From Liolophura sinensis (Eukaryota > Mollusca > Polyplacophora > Chitonida > Chitonidae), in contig NC_088302.1 in assembly GCF_032854445.1 (NCBI RefSeq), positions 436,001 to 500,000 on the forward strand: DNA of 64,000 bases, given 5' to 3'. How positions within the stretch are numbered: the first letter of the stretch is position 1; every line of letters begins with the position of its first letter. Below are positions 58,001-63,350 of the stretch, piece after piece. Below the pieces are notes generated by a model. The model worked only from the letters and a program-made list of their open reading frames with translations. It made no database searches and was not told the origin of the DNA. Position numbers and translations under genes: made by a program.

Positions 58001-58376
58001 AGGATGCCATGTTTGTGGAGCTTTAGAACACAAGAGGAGAGACTGTCCAAATAAAAGTCATATTTGCAGAAAGATTCAAAAGTAAGTCTTCTTCATTTTA
58101 CTGAATAAAGTTTTGGCTTAGTATGGTTCAGATGTCTGCCTGTGTATCGATGTTTTAAATAGCAGACAAAAGCTGTCTAGAAACTGCTTAATGGCCAGAA
58201 ATTTTGGAGACCTTTGTCTCGGTCAGTCTTTCACTTTTCATCAGAAACTACTGAGAGAAAAAAATCAGAGCAATCTGTCATATTTATGTCTTCTCAATCT
58301 CAAATCACTTTCTCTTTGTTTCAGACGACTAGGAGAAAAAATGCCACGCAAAATCAGAAAGAGTCGCCGGAAATAA
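12956..58376 (+). CDS. ZCCHC4: ZCCHC4, 28S rRNA N6-adenosine methyltransferase (12 exons)
   Basis: The joined exons are 12956-13025, 15595-15796, 17228-17414, 18634-18725, 19515-19596, 20008-20224, 49645-49736, 51430-51554, 53746-53821, 55224-55347, 58003-58081 and 58325-58376: 1398 nt, 465 residues. Every junction keeps frame. Visible domains are a GRF zinc finger (C21, H23, C45, C54), a C2H2-like finger (C106, C109, H121, H125), a Rossmann methyltransferase core with LLCVGTPR (177-184) and the catalytic DPPFGG loop (257-262), CxxC modules (358-378 and 389-416, the second DHHC-like) and a CCHC knuckle (C424, C427, H432, C437), then a basic tail. Known role of the family: nuclear/nucleolar m6A methylation of one adenosine in 28S rRNA, supporting ribosome function. 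The CDS occupies 3% of its 45-kb span; the introns are dominated by tandem repeats. No stop or frameshift is seen, so the gene appears intact. Confidence 0.95.
13026..13701 (+). other. start of ZCCHC4 intron 1
   Basis: Non-repetitive intronic sequence. AAGATGGCG at 13143-13151 matches the YY1 consensus, which often lies just downstream of the start site in translation-related genes; that role here is inference. A minus-strand box-A-like word (rc of TTACGCCACTACACCACT) near 13430 may be an old SINE head. Confidence 0.35.
13702..13818. mobile_element. 117-bp hairpin MITE, hAT-like
   Basis: A near-perfect inverted repeat: the left arm begins AGTTCAGTTAAATTAAAGGT and the right arm, reversed, reads AGTTCAATTAAATTAAAGGT. 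Each arm is about 42 bases around a 30-base loop. It is flanked by identical 8-bp direct repeats ACAATGTT at 13694-13701 and 13819-13826. An 8-bp target duplication is typical of hAT-type elements. Confidence 0.75.
13827..15594 (+). other. rest of ZCCHC4 intron 1, with an 83-bp triplication
   Basis: Mostly unique intronic DNA. 15025-15273 holds three copies of an 83-bp unit (TACTGCTTGCATACGCACAA, GCGTAGTTCCCCTC, CCACCTAACATTTGTTTTGA). A related fragment (CCGCTGTCCACCTAACA) lies at about 14909. No gene is seen. Confidence 0.7.
15595..15796 (+). CDS. ZCCHC4: ZCCHC4 exon 2 (GRF zinc finger)
   Basis: Acceptor TCTGACAG, donor AACAG|GTATAA, 202 nt. It carries the rest of the GRF finger: [20 protein letters not shown] is the family hallmark, with C45 and C54 as ligands. 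GRF fingers bind nucleic acid; in ZCCHC4 this one packs against the methyltransferase domain. The lysine/arginine-rich end leads to exon 3. Confidence 0.95.
16375..16574. mobile_element. 200-bp MITE, second copy of the 2438 family
   Basis: The ends are inverted: left ACTCCTCACAGGGCATGCGT, right end reversed ACTCCTTACAAGCGCATGTG. Both then share TTACATCACTGCCACCAC. It is about half the length of the copy at 2438-2844, consistent with internal deletion. Confidence 0.75.
16665..16760 (+). mobile_element. SINE family 1 tail fragment
   Basis: Only the 3' part is present: CCACCATAATGCTGGCCGCC, GTCGTATAAGTGAAATATTC, TTGAGTATGGTGTAAAACAC, then a GATAAATAAATAAATA tail. It matches the last 90 bases of the element at 24315-24589. 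Confidence 0.8.
16843..17213. repeat. 37-bp minisatellite ending at the exon 3 acceptor
   Basis: Ten copies of a 37-bp unit (TGGTTCCTAGTAATGATAGT, AATGGAGTGTAGAAAAC). The last partial copy is 14 bases from the exon 3 acceptor. Confidence 0.92.
17228..17414 (+). CDS. ZCCHC4: ZCCHC4 exon 3 (C2H2-like finger)
   Basis: Acceptor CAAAATTTCAG, donor TATGCA|GTAAGT, 187 nt. It encodes [20 protein letters not shown] onward, with C106, C109, H121 and H125 forming a C2H2-like zinc site, then the linker [15 protein letters not shown] found before the methyltransferase domain. Confidence 0.95.
17510..17650 (-). mobile_element. SINE family 1 fragment, reverse orientation
   Basis: Reading the minus strand gives the SINE head (CCAGGAGCCTCCCACC), CTGTACGTGGGAAGG and GGATGGTCGTGGGTTTCCCC, then the CACCAATCAAAT tail. 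The middle is partly deleted. The 99-bp array begins inside its head. Confidence 0.75.
17640..18432. repeat. 99-bp minisatellite (8 copies)
   Basis: Eight very similar 99-bp units (TTAGCCCCCTTGGCCCTGAA, CAGAGATGGCTAATTCCTGC, TTCATTCAGTGCTCAACATT, TAATACATATAGTGTA). Because 99 = 33 codons and one frame lacks stops, a 316-codon open frame results. It is intronic and starts in SINE sequence, so I do not call it a gene. Near-identity of copies suggests recent expansion or conversion. Confidence 0.93.
18634..18725 (+). CDS. ZCCHC4: ZCCHC4 exon 4 (Rossmann core)
   Basis: Acceptor TTTTTATCAG, donor CCCAG|GTACTG, 92 nt. It encodes [20 protein letters not shown], then [11 protein letters not shown], the first strand and SAM-contact loop of the methyltransferase fold. 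Confidence 0.95.
18948..19275 (+). mobile_element. tRNA-derived SINE, family 3
   Basis: The head has GTGGCCTAGCGGTCGAAG and the box B GGATCAAACCCAGGTCC. The body has GCCCATTGTCAGTATAATGT, GGGTTGTCTTGTCTGGTGTC, TTCAGTGGTGGCAGCACTTT and CCTGCTACAAGAAGACACA, and the tail CGTTAAGTACGAC. It shares its body with family 2 but has a different tRNA-like head. This body is the likely source of the satellites at 8425-12580. Confidence 0.8.
19515..19596 (+). CDS. ZCCHC4: ZCCHC4 exon 5
   Basis: Acceptor TTTATTTCAG, donor AGATTT|GTAAGA, 82 nt. It encodes [20 protein letters not shown] followed by LDLDHRF, the helix and second strand of the methyltransferase domain (LLLDLDHRF resembles the acidic SAM-binding strand of the family). 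Confidence 0.95.
19630..19935. repeat. 56-bp minisatellite beside exon 5 donor
   Basis: Five and a half copies of a 56-bp unit (AGCTGGTGGTCAAATAGTTA, CGCTGTCACAGAGGCAGGAT, AATCCATGTAATGTAA) starting 33 bases after the exon 5 donor. Confidence 0.93.
20008..20224 (+). CDS. ZCCHC4: ZCCHC4 exon 6 (catalytic DPPF exon)
   Basis: Acceptor TAATTTTTTCAG, 217 nt. It encodes [20 protein letters not shown] and the catalytic DPPFGG at 257-262, the (D/N)PP(F/Y/W) loop of N6-adenine methyltransferases. The exon must end in phase 1 to join exon 7, which places the donor at TCTG|GCAAGT, a consensus GC-type donor. The nearby GT four bases later would break the frame. Confidence 0.93.
20241..21890. repeat. 43-60-bp minisatellite beside exon 6 donor
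   Basis: About 35 copies of a 43-bp unit (TCTGCATGGTGCTGTTTTAT, GGTAGGGGAGGTTAACATGC, CAG) mixed with a longer unit carrying TAGTGCAGTGCAATGATTAT. The first degenerate unit starts about 16 bases after the exon 6 donor, so the monomer comes from the intron's own 5' end. Confidence 0.92.
21925..23614. repeat. 57-59-bp acceptor satellite, part 1
   Basis: About 30 copies. The monomer has GTGTGTTAACCAGTTTCTTG, TTCTTCTCTTCACC, then TCAGAGATGTCATGTCCTGT or CCAGATGTGTTGTGT. It is the same family as 31806-49644 and was separated from it by the transposon at 23619-31803. Copies here are more varied, with several 40-bp short units. Confidence 0.93.
23619..23795 (+). repeat. left terminal inverted repeat of the TTAA transposon
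   Basis: Pairs with 31640-31803 in reverse orientation, roughly 70-75% by eye, ending near CAGTTTTGACCACTAATGG. Confidence 0.8.
24315..24589 (+). mobile_element. full-length tRNA-derived SINE (family 1) with 12-bp TSD
   Basis: The reference copy in this window. tRNA-like head with box A GTGGCTCAGTCGGTTAGCAC and box B GAGTTCAAGTCC. Central block GCGGATGGTCGTGGGTTTCC. Tail GTATAAGTGAAATATTCTTG, CGGCGTAAAACACCAATC and 24 A. It is flanked by identical 12-bp direct repeats TCCAAATTACAG at 24303-24314 and 24590-24601, showing L1-type target-primed insertion. It lies inside the transposon, between the left TIR and the 3' end of its pseudogene, so it is younger than the transposon. Confidence 0.95.
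24790..24933 (-). pseudogene. C-terminal Cys-rich motif of the transposon ORF
   Basis: The minus strand reads [20 protein letters not shown], then [16 protein letters not shown], ending at a TGA (24790-24792). The C-x-C ... C-x-C ... C-x3-C-x-C spacing resembles CXC/tesmin-type zinc motifs and is a recurrent end of this protein family. The frame is intact here, so the 3' end of the ORF is placed with confidence. Confidence 0.7.
25004..25866 (-). pseudogene. FEN1/XPG-like nuclease region of the transposon ORF
   Basis: Three acidic motifs occur in the order and spacing of the XPG-I / 5'-nuclease fold: E-A-D at 25552-25560 (NHGEADVR), D-T-D at 25477-25485 ([13 protein letters not shown] in this copy) and G-C-D at 25309-25317 ([11 protein letters not shown]). 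In FEN1 the matching residues bind the catalytic metals. A conserved block [11 protein letters not shown] follows in another frame. In-frame TAA codons at 25900-25902 and 25531-25533 and a frame change near 25250 disable it. Confidence 0.72.
26349..28640. repeat. 40-bp coding-derived minisatellite inside the transposon ORF
   Basis: About 57 copies of a 40-bp unit (GTCCAGCAGGATTTCCACCA, TATCCATACATGATGACCAA). On the minus strand it encodes [10 protein letters not shown], which is the coding sequence of the transposon ORF at that point: [17 protein letters not shown] enters at 28640 and [18 protein letters not shown] leaves at 26340. Forty is not a multiple of three, so the frame rotates every unit and three frames stay open for long stretches. 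A few copies have lost 3 or 16 bases (26651, 26701, 26931). Confidence 0.95.
29795..29875. repeat. 17-18-bp C-rich repeat
   Basis: Five short units of AACAACATTCCCCCC type within the transposon ORF; on the minus strand they read GGNVVGGE-like residues. Another local coding-derived expansion. Confidence 0.75.
30973..31639. other. 5' non-coding part of the transposon
   Basis: AT-rich sequence between the ORF start and the right TIR. A TTAG|AG acceptor-like site at the start of the N-terminal block suggests a spliced leader exon, but I cannot identify one. Confidence 0.35.
31640..31803 (-). repeat. right terminal inverted repeat of the TTAA transposon
   Basis: Reverse complement partner of 23619-23795. 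Outermost bases reversed are AGTTGGCTGGCCATTTAGAC. Confidence 0.8.
31806..49644. repeat. 58-bp acceptor satellite, part 2 (~307 copies)
   Basis: Monomer: ATGTGTGATGTTCTGTGTTC, AGTATGTTAACCAGTTTCTT, GTTCTTCTCTTCACCCAG. It contains a branch-point-like TTAAC, a pyrimidine tract and CAG, then a copy of the first bases of exon 7. The last monomer is the real intron 6 acceptor. Common variants are CATTTCC or AGATCC for AGTTTCT, CACCTCGACAAGTCATGTCC blocks every several units, and a short GTGTGGTGTTCAG unit. Blocks of variants repeat at about 5.68 kb (for example 34.7-39.2 kb against 40.4-44.9 kb), so there is higher-order structure. The many 60-82-codon open frames are by-products. Confidence 0.96.
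49645..49736 (+). CDS. ZCCHC4: ZCCHC4 exon 7
   Basis: Acceptor TTCTCTTCACCCAG, donor TATAAA|GTAAAG, 92 nt. It encodes [20 protein letters not shown], then [11 protein letters not shown]. FWxFPYFxExRI is a family signature in the methyltransferase domain after the DPPF loop. The acceptor is the terminal unit of the satellite. Confidence 0.95.
49815..50060. repeat. 59-67-bp minisatellite beside exon 7 donor
   Basis: Four copies with CTAGCTCTTCACCTATTGGT, TTACCAGTCTGTCAATCTGT and ACAGAGCAGCTAGATGTACA, starting about 80 bases after the donor. One copy lacks 8 bases. Confidence 0.9.
50061..50439 (+). other. intron 7 spacer
   Basis: Unique sequence, then a degenerate GTACACATACA repeat at 50345-50420. 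No gene is seen. Confidence 0.5.
50440..51075. repeat. 19-bp minisatellite
   Basis: About 33 copies of a 19-bp unit (GTATGGGGGACTGACACAT) with variants AGGGAAGTGACGCGTATAG. Since 19 is not a multiple of three, all three minus frames read through, giving 57-bp/19-residue Pro/Ser/Val repeats that are not proteins. Confidence 0.95.
51076..51429 (+). other. end of intron 7
   Basis: Unique intronic sequence up to the acceptor GTTGACAG. No other element is seen. Confidence 0.5.
51430..51554 (+). CDS. ZCCHC4: ZCCHC4 exon 8
   Basis: Acceptor TGTTGACAG, donor TATTG|GTAAGT, 125 nt. It encodes [20 protein letters not shown], then [21 protein letters not shown]. The VDYDNHxL and SPVRIFTN stretches are near-invariant in ZCCHC4 and close the methyltransferase domain. 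Confidence 0.96.
51605..52260. repeat. ~63-bp purine-rich minisatellite beside exon 8 donor
   Basis: Degenerate copies of GTGGGAGGAGCACATGTTTG, GGAGGTCAGAAGAGAGAGGA, ATACAGATGGGAAAGGAGCA start 50 bases after the donor and blur into the 48-bp array that follows. Strongly purine-rich on the + strand. Confidence 0.88.
52261..53405. repeat. 48-bp purine-rich minisatellite
   Basis: About 20 copies of a 48-bp unit (GACCAGGTGAGGACAAACAG, ACCTGAGAGGAGGAGTAAAA, GTGAAGAG). Each contains CCAG|GTGAGG, a strong donor-like word. Because 48 is a multiple of three, a 431-codon minus-strand open frame exists; it is antisense to the intron and repetitive, so it is rejected as a gene. Confidence 0.93.
53406..53745 (+). 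other. end of intron 8
   Basis: Unique intronic sequence leading to the exon 9 acceptor TATGTTTCAG. No other feature seen. Confidence 0.5.
53746..53821 (+). CDS. ZCCHC4: ZCCHC4 exon 9 (CxxC zinc module)
   Basis: Acceptor TTTGTATGTTTCAG, donor AGTAAG|GTGAAT, 76 nt. It encodes [20 protein letters not shown], then SCTSK, with C358, C361, C372, C375 and C378 as zinc-ligand candidates. Its last 13 bases and donor form the core of the satellite that follows. Confidence 0.96.
53822..55015. repeat. 34-bp donor satellite (~35 copies)
   Basis: Monomer: CTGTACCAGTAAGGTGAATG, TCTGTAGAGTTAGA. It contains the last 13 bases of exon 9 (CTGTACCAGTAAG) and the donor (GTGAATG). Minor types insert one G (AAGGGTGAAT) or TAGA. 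The array is continuous with the exon, so the true donor is the first of about 35. Confidence 0.96.
55016..55223 (+). other. end of intron 9 with a SINE tail scrap
   Basis: 55110-55165 has CATCCTTGAGTATGGTGTAG and AACACCAAC, the tail of SINE family 1. The rest is unique up to the acceptor TTTTCCTTCCAG. Confidence 0.6.
55224..55347 (+). CDS. ZCCHC4: ZCCHC4 exon 10 (DHHC-like zinc module)
   Basis: Acceptor TTCCTTCCAG, donor TACAG|GTAACA, 124 nt. It encodes [20 protein letters not shown], then [22 protein letters not shown]. Cysteines 389, 392, 395, 403, 406, 409 and 416 with H402 and H414 form the DHHC-like zinc cluster of the family. The CQQCELADH part is the source of the following array. 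Confidence 0.96.
55348..57880. repeat. 36-bp satellite derived from exon 10 coding sequence
   Basis: Monomer: GTCAGGTGTGTCATCAGTGT, GAGTTAGCTGACCACA. It matches exon 10 bases encoding [10 protein letters not shown]. The first ~1 kb (55348-56050) has longer composite units that re-use the exon end plus GTGTGTAACATTAGGGTCAC, including a repeat of the exon 10 end with its donor at 55614-55690. From about 56050 it is a regular 36-bp array of about 50 units. Thirty-six is a multiple of three, so the + strand reads [12 protein letters not shown] repeats and the - strand [12 protein letters not shown] repeats. It is intronic. Confidence 0.95.
58003..58081 (+). CDS. ZCCHC4: ZCCHC4 exon 11 (CCHC knuckle)
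   Basis: Acceptor CGTTTTCTTCAG, donor CAAAA|GTAAGT, 79 nt. It encodes [20 protein letters not shown], then ICRKIQK. C424-x2-C427-x4-H432-x4-C437 is a classic CCHC zinc knuckle, which gives the family its name. Confidence 0.96.
58325..58376 (+). CDS. ZCCHC4: ZCCHC4 exon 12 (basic C-terminus and stop)
   Basis: Acceptor CTCTTTGTTTCAG, 52 nt. It encodes [16 protein letters not shown] and a TAA. The basic tail is like that of other ZCCHC4 proteins and would suit RNA binding or nucleolar retention. The stop codon lies within an AATAAA word. Confidence 0.9.
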
Positions 58377-58377
58377 A
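58372..58377 (+). terminator. AATAAA overlapping the ZCCHC4 stop codon
   Basis: The canonical polyadenylation hexamer includes the TAA stop at 58374-58376. If it is used, the 3' UTR would be only about 10-30 bases and would end before the 59-bp array. No GT-rich downstream element is obvious except the GTTGTAGG and GTTGTGCGTGTG near 58405-58450. Confidence 0.4.
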
Positions 58378-58427
58378 GCAGCTTTTGTCTTGAGGAACAT
58401 TGAAGTAGTTGTAGGATTTATTTACCA

Positions 58428-61170
58428 TGACACTAAACCACAGTTGTGCGTGTGTATACAACAGATATGATTTTTCTGTGAACTGTTGGACACTAAACCA
58501 CAGGTGAGGATGTGTATACAACAGACATCGTTTTCTGTTAACAGTGGGACACTAAACCACAGGTGAGGACATGTATACAACAAACATGGTTTTCTGTTAA
58601 CAGTGGGACACTAAACCACAGGTGAAGATGTGTATACAACAGACATGATTTTTCTGTGAAATGTTGGACACTAAACCACAGTTGAGGACGTGTATACAAC
58701 AGACATGTTTTTCTGTTAACAGTGGGACACTAAGCCACGGGTGAGGATGTGTATACAACAGACATGGTTTTCTGTTAACAGTGGGACACTAAGCCACAGG
58801 TGAGGATGTGTATACAACAGACATGGTTTTCTGTTAACAGTGGGACACTAAACCACGGATGAGAACGTGTATACAACAGACATGTTTTTCTGTTAACAGT
58901 GGGACACTAAGCCACAGGTGAGAACGTGTATACAACTGACATGGTTTTCTGTTAACAGTGGGACACTAAACCACAGGTGAAGACGTGTATACAACAGACA
59001 TGGTTTTCTGTTAACAGTGGGACACTAGACCACAAGTGAGGACGTGTATACAACAGACATGTTTTTCTGTGAACTGTTGGACACTAAACCACAGGTGAGG
59101 ACGTGTATACAACAGACATGGTTTTCTGTTAACAGTGGCCCACTAAACCACGGATGAGAACGTGTATACAACAGACATGGTTTCTGTTAACAGTAGGACA
59201 CTAAACCACGGATGAGAACGTGTATACAACAGACATGGTTTTCTGTTAACAGTGGCCCACTAAACCACGGATGAGAACGTGTATACAACAGACATGGTTT
59301 CTGTTAACAGTGGGACACTAAACCACGGATGAGAACGTGTATACAACAGACATGGTTTTCTGTTAACAGTGGCCCACTAAACCACGGATGAGAACGTGTA
59401 TACAACAGACATGGTTTCTGTTAACAGTAGGACACTAAACCACAGGTGAGGACGTGTATACAACAGACATCTTTTTCTGTGAACAGTGGGACACTAAACC
59501 ACAGGTGAGAACGTGTATACAACAGACATGGTTTTCTGTTAACAGTGTAACACTAAACCACGGATGAGAACGTGTATACAACAGACATGGTTTTCTGTTA
59601 ACAGTGGGACACTAAACCACAGGTGAGGACGTGTATACAACAGACATGGTTTTCTGTTAACAGTGGCCCACTAAACCACGGATGAGAACGTGTATACAAC
59701 AGACATGGTTTCTGTTAACAGTAGGACACTAAACCACGGATGAGAACGTGTATACAACAGACATGGTTTTCTGTTAACAGTGGCCCACTAAACCACGGAT
59801 GAGAACGTGTATACAACAGACATGGTTTCTGTTAACAGTGGGACACTAAACCACGGATGAGAACGTGTATACAACAGACATGGTTTTCTGTTAACAGTGG
59901 CCCACTAAACCACGGATGAGAACGTGTATACAACAGACATGGTTTCTGTTAACAGTAGGACACTAAACCACAGGTGAGGACGTGTATACAACAGACATCT
60001 TTTTCTGTGAACAGTGGGACACTAAACCACAGGTGAGAACGTGTATACAACAGACATGGTTTTCTGTTAACAGTGTAACACTAAACCACGGATGAGAACG
60101 TGTATACAACAGACATGGTTTTCTGTTAACAGTGGGACACTAAGCCACAGGTGAGGATGTGTATACAACAGACATGGTTTTCTGTTAACAGTGGGACACT
60201 AAACCACGGATGAGAACGTGTATACAACAGACATGGTTTTCTGTTAACAGTGGGACACTAAACTACAAGTGAGGACGTGTATACAACAGACATGGTTTTC
60301 TGTTAACAGTGGGACACTAAACCACGGATGAGAAAGTGTATACAACAGACATGGTTTTCTGTTAACAGTGGGACACTAAGCCACAGGTGAAAACGTGTAT
60401 ACAACAGACATGGTTTTCTGTTAACAGTGGGACACTAAACCACGGATGAGAACGTGTATACAACAGACATGTTTTTCTGTGAACAGTGGGACACTAAACC
60501 ACAGGTGAGGATGTGTATACAACAGACATGATTTTTCTGTGAGCAGTTGGACGCTAAACCACAGGTGAGGACGTGTATACAACAGACATGTTTTTCTGTG
60601 AACAGTGGGACACTAAACCACAGGTGAGAACGTGTATACAACAGACATGGTTTTCTGTTAACAGTGGGACACTAAACCACATGTGAGAACGTGTATACAA
60701 CAGACATGGTTTTCTGTTAACAGTGGGATACTAAACCACAGGTGAGGACATGTATACAACAGACATGTTTTTCTGTTAACAGTGGGACACTAAACCACAA
60801 GTGAGGACGTGTATACAACAGACATGTTTTTCTGTGAACTGTTGGACACTAAACCACAGGTGAGGATGTGTATACAACAGACATGATTTTTCTGTGAGCA
60901 GTTGGACACTAAACCACAGGTGAGGACGTGTATACAACAGACATGTTTTTCTGTGAACAGTGGGACACTAAACCACAGGTGAGAACGTGTATACAACAGA
61001 CATGGTTTTCTGTTAACAGTGGGACACTAAACCACAGGTGAAAACGTGTATGCAACAGGCATGGTTTTCTGTTAACAGTGGGACACTAAGCCACATGTGA
61101 GAACATGTATACAACAGACATGTTTTTCTGTGAACTGTTGGACACTAAACCACAGGTGAGGACAGTGATA
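58428..61170. repeat. 59-bp satellite after the ZCCHC4 stop (~46 copies)
   Basis: Monomer: GGACACTAAACCACAGGTGA, GGACGTGTATACAACAGACA, TGGTTTTCTGTTAACAGTG. Each unit has an acceptor-like TTTTCTGTTAACAG, 18 bases (TGGGACACTAAACCACAG) and a donor-like GTGAGG. Variant types (CGGATGAGAACG, TGGCCCACTAAACC) recur in blocks of several units. Confidence 0.95.
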
Positions 61171-61375
61171 AACCATACAGTGGGTGGGTGACACTGGGTG
61201 GGTGGGTGACAGTACAGTGATAAACCACACCATGAGTGGGTGACAGTACAGTGATAAACCACACAGTGAATGGGTGACACAGCCACTGTGTGGTTGATCA
61301 CTGTACTGTCACCCACCCACTGTGTGGTTTATCACTGTACTGTCACCCACCCACTGTGTGGTTTATCACTTATTT
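61152..61375. repeat. large imperfect palindrome
   Basis: The left half holds three copies of CAGTGATAAACCACACAGTG with GGGTGGGTGACA. The right half holds three inverted copies, CCACTGTGTGGTTTATCACT with TGTCACCCACC. The centre is near 61277. Each arm is about 100 bases, so a long stem could form. Confidence 0.88.
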
Positions 61376-61960
61376 GTTTTGTCTATTATTCATCCATTTA
61401 AATCTATGTTGTGGCCCCACTGTATGTACTCTGCTCTGTCCACTATACCGTATTTCATTTACTCTAAAAACATTGTCTCTAAAAACATTGTCTCCTGTAC
61501 ATATATGCCGTGTTGTACAATTTCATTTATTCTTGGAAAGGGTTTAGGTAAAACTGAAATAATGAATCATCGCCTTGTATAGATTTGTTGGAGTTACCAC
61601 AATACTCTACTTTTGCAACAATGTGTAGCTTTCATTTTCGATGTCAGAATGAAGAAATTGTTGGTTAAAACTTTACAAACACTGGACAAGGTAACTGCAA
61701 TGCCCTTCTTACTTACGGACAAAATCCCAGATACATTGTATTAGCAGATGAGACTTTTTCAAATCATTCATTAAATGAAGGTAAATAGCAACATGGATCT
61801 GGTTGTTTACGTGTATTGTTATTGTTTTTCCTGTGTTGTCATTGAACAGAACTGGATATACAAGAATGGTTCCTTATTTGTTACACCTGTGTGTGTGTTT
61901 TTTTAAAGACTGTGCTTACAGATTTTGATTTCATTGGTATACTTGGTGTTGATTTTAGTT
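61376..61960. other. unassigned spacer
   Basis: Unique sequence with one small tandem duplication (CTAAAAACATTGTCT twice near 61465-61492). No gene is supported. Confidence 0.4.
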
Positions 61961-62420
61961 ACTTTGTGGAAGTATACTGTGCAGTTCTGGAACAGAAAGC
62001 TCTAAGAACTGGACAAAACCATGCAATTCAGAACTCTTTAGTACAGCAAAGGGTTCCCAGAACTGGGCAGTACTGTGCAGTTCTGAACTCTGTAGTGCAA
62101 CTAAGGGTACCCAGAACTGGCCAGTACTGTACAGTTCTGAACACTACAGTACAGCTCAGAAGGGTTCTCAGAATACTGTGCAGAGCCGAACTCTGTAGTA
62201 CTGGACAGAAATTTCCAAGAACTATGTTATAGTTTGCAGTTCGGAGCTGTGTTGTACTTGACAGAAATTTCCTAGATCTGGGTAATACTGTGCAGTTTGG
62301 AACTCTGTACTACTGGACAAAAATTTCTAAATGATCAGCAGTATTGTGTAGTTATGAACTCCAAAAACTGAGGAGCTCTGCACGATTCTGAACTCGGCAG
62401 TACTCCCAAGAAGGTTCCAA
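61961..62420. repeat. ~54-bp degenerate minisatellite
   Basis: About eight degraded copies with CCAGAACTGGGCAGTACTGT, GCAGTTCTGAACTCTGTAGT and GCAACTAAGGGTAC. Divergence grows to the right, as in an old array. Confidence 0.8.
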
Positions 62421-62504
62421 AAATGAAACAGTACTGTACAGTAGTTTCTCAGTATTGTGTGGCAAATTCATCTGTGTACAAAATACTCAAAAGGTGTCAT
62501 GGTG

Positions 62505-62735
62505 GAGTGATGAACCTTGTGGTTCTGCATGATAAAGTAATGAACCTTGTGGTACTGCATGGTAGAGTAATGAACCTTGTGGTACTGCATGGTAGAGTAA
62601 TGAACCTTGTGGTACTGCATGGTAGAGTAATGAACCTTGTGGTACTGCATGGTAGAGTAATGAACCTTGTGGTACTGCATGGTAGAGTAATGAACCTTGT
62701 GGTACTGCATGGTAGAGTAATGAACCTTTTGGTAC
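62505..62735. repeat. 30-bp minisatellite (8 copies)
   Basis: Eight almost identical units of AATGAACCTTGTGGTACTGC, ATGGTAGAGT. Thirty is a multiple of three, so both strands are open through the array. Confidence 0.95.
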
Positions 62736-62839
62736 TTTGTGGCAGCTGCTTATTTCAAGATAAAAAAATGTGGTACAAGTTTTGTGGACCATATCGAGTA
62801 AGATATACTGAACAAAAAAAAAAGAAACTTCACATACAA

Positions 62840-63350
62840 AATGTAGAGCTGGTTCTAGCAGCACTACAAAAGGTAGGACTGGTGCTAACAGCAGTTCAAG
62901 AGGAGCTGGCTCTAGGAGCTGCCCCAAAGGTAGAGCTGGCTCTAAAAGCAGAGGGAAGGGTAGAGCTGGTTCTTGGAGATGCCCCAAAGGAAGACCTGGC
63001 TCTAGCAGCAGCACAAAAGGTAGCGTTGGTTCTAGGAGTAGAGCTGGCTCTGGGAGCAGAGTAAAAGGCTGTGTTGGCACTAGCAGCACTACAAATGATA
63101 GAGGTGGCTTTAGCAACTGGTTCTTTGTGCAGTTCAAAAGGTAGAGATGGCTCCAAGAGCAGTTCAAAAGATAGAGCTCATTCTAGGAGCAGTTCAAATG
63201 GTAGAGCTCATGCTAGGAGCAGTACAAAAGGTAGAACTGGCTGTAGGAGCAGTACAAAAGGTAGAGCTGCCTCTAGGAGCAGTCCAAAAGGTAGAGCTGG
63301 GTCTGACAGCAGTACAAAAGAGACAAAGCCAGCCCTAAAGGAGAACAAAT
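62840..63350. repeat. 30-bp minisatellite, diverged (~17 copies)
   Basis: Units of GGTAGAGCTGGCTCTAGGAG, CAGTACAAAA with many substitutions. In one frame it reads SSTKGRAGSR-like decapeptides, in another ELVLGAVQKV. No start, splice or homology supports a protein. Confidence 0.88.

Noticed and set aside
62487-63167. Overlapping ORFs on both strands (213 and 226 codons) as a repeat protein gene
   Set aside because: Two 30-bp arrays (period divisible by three) keep both strands open. There is no homology, signal peptide or splice support.
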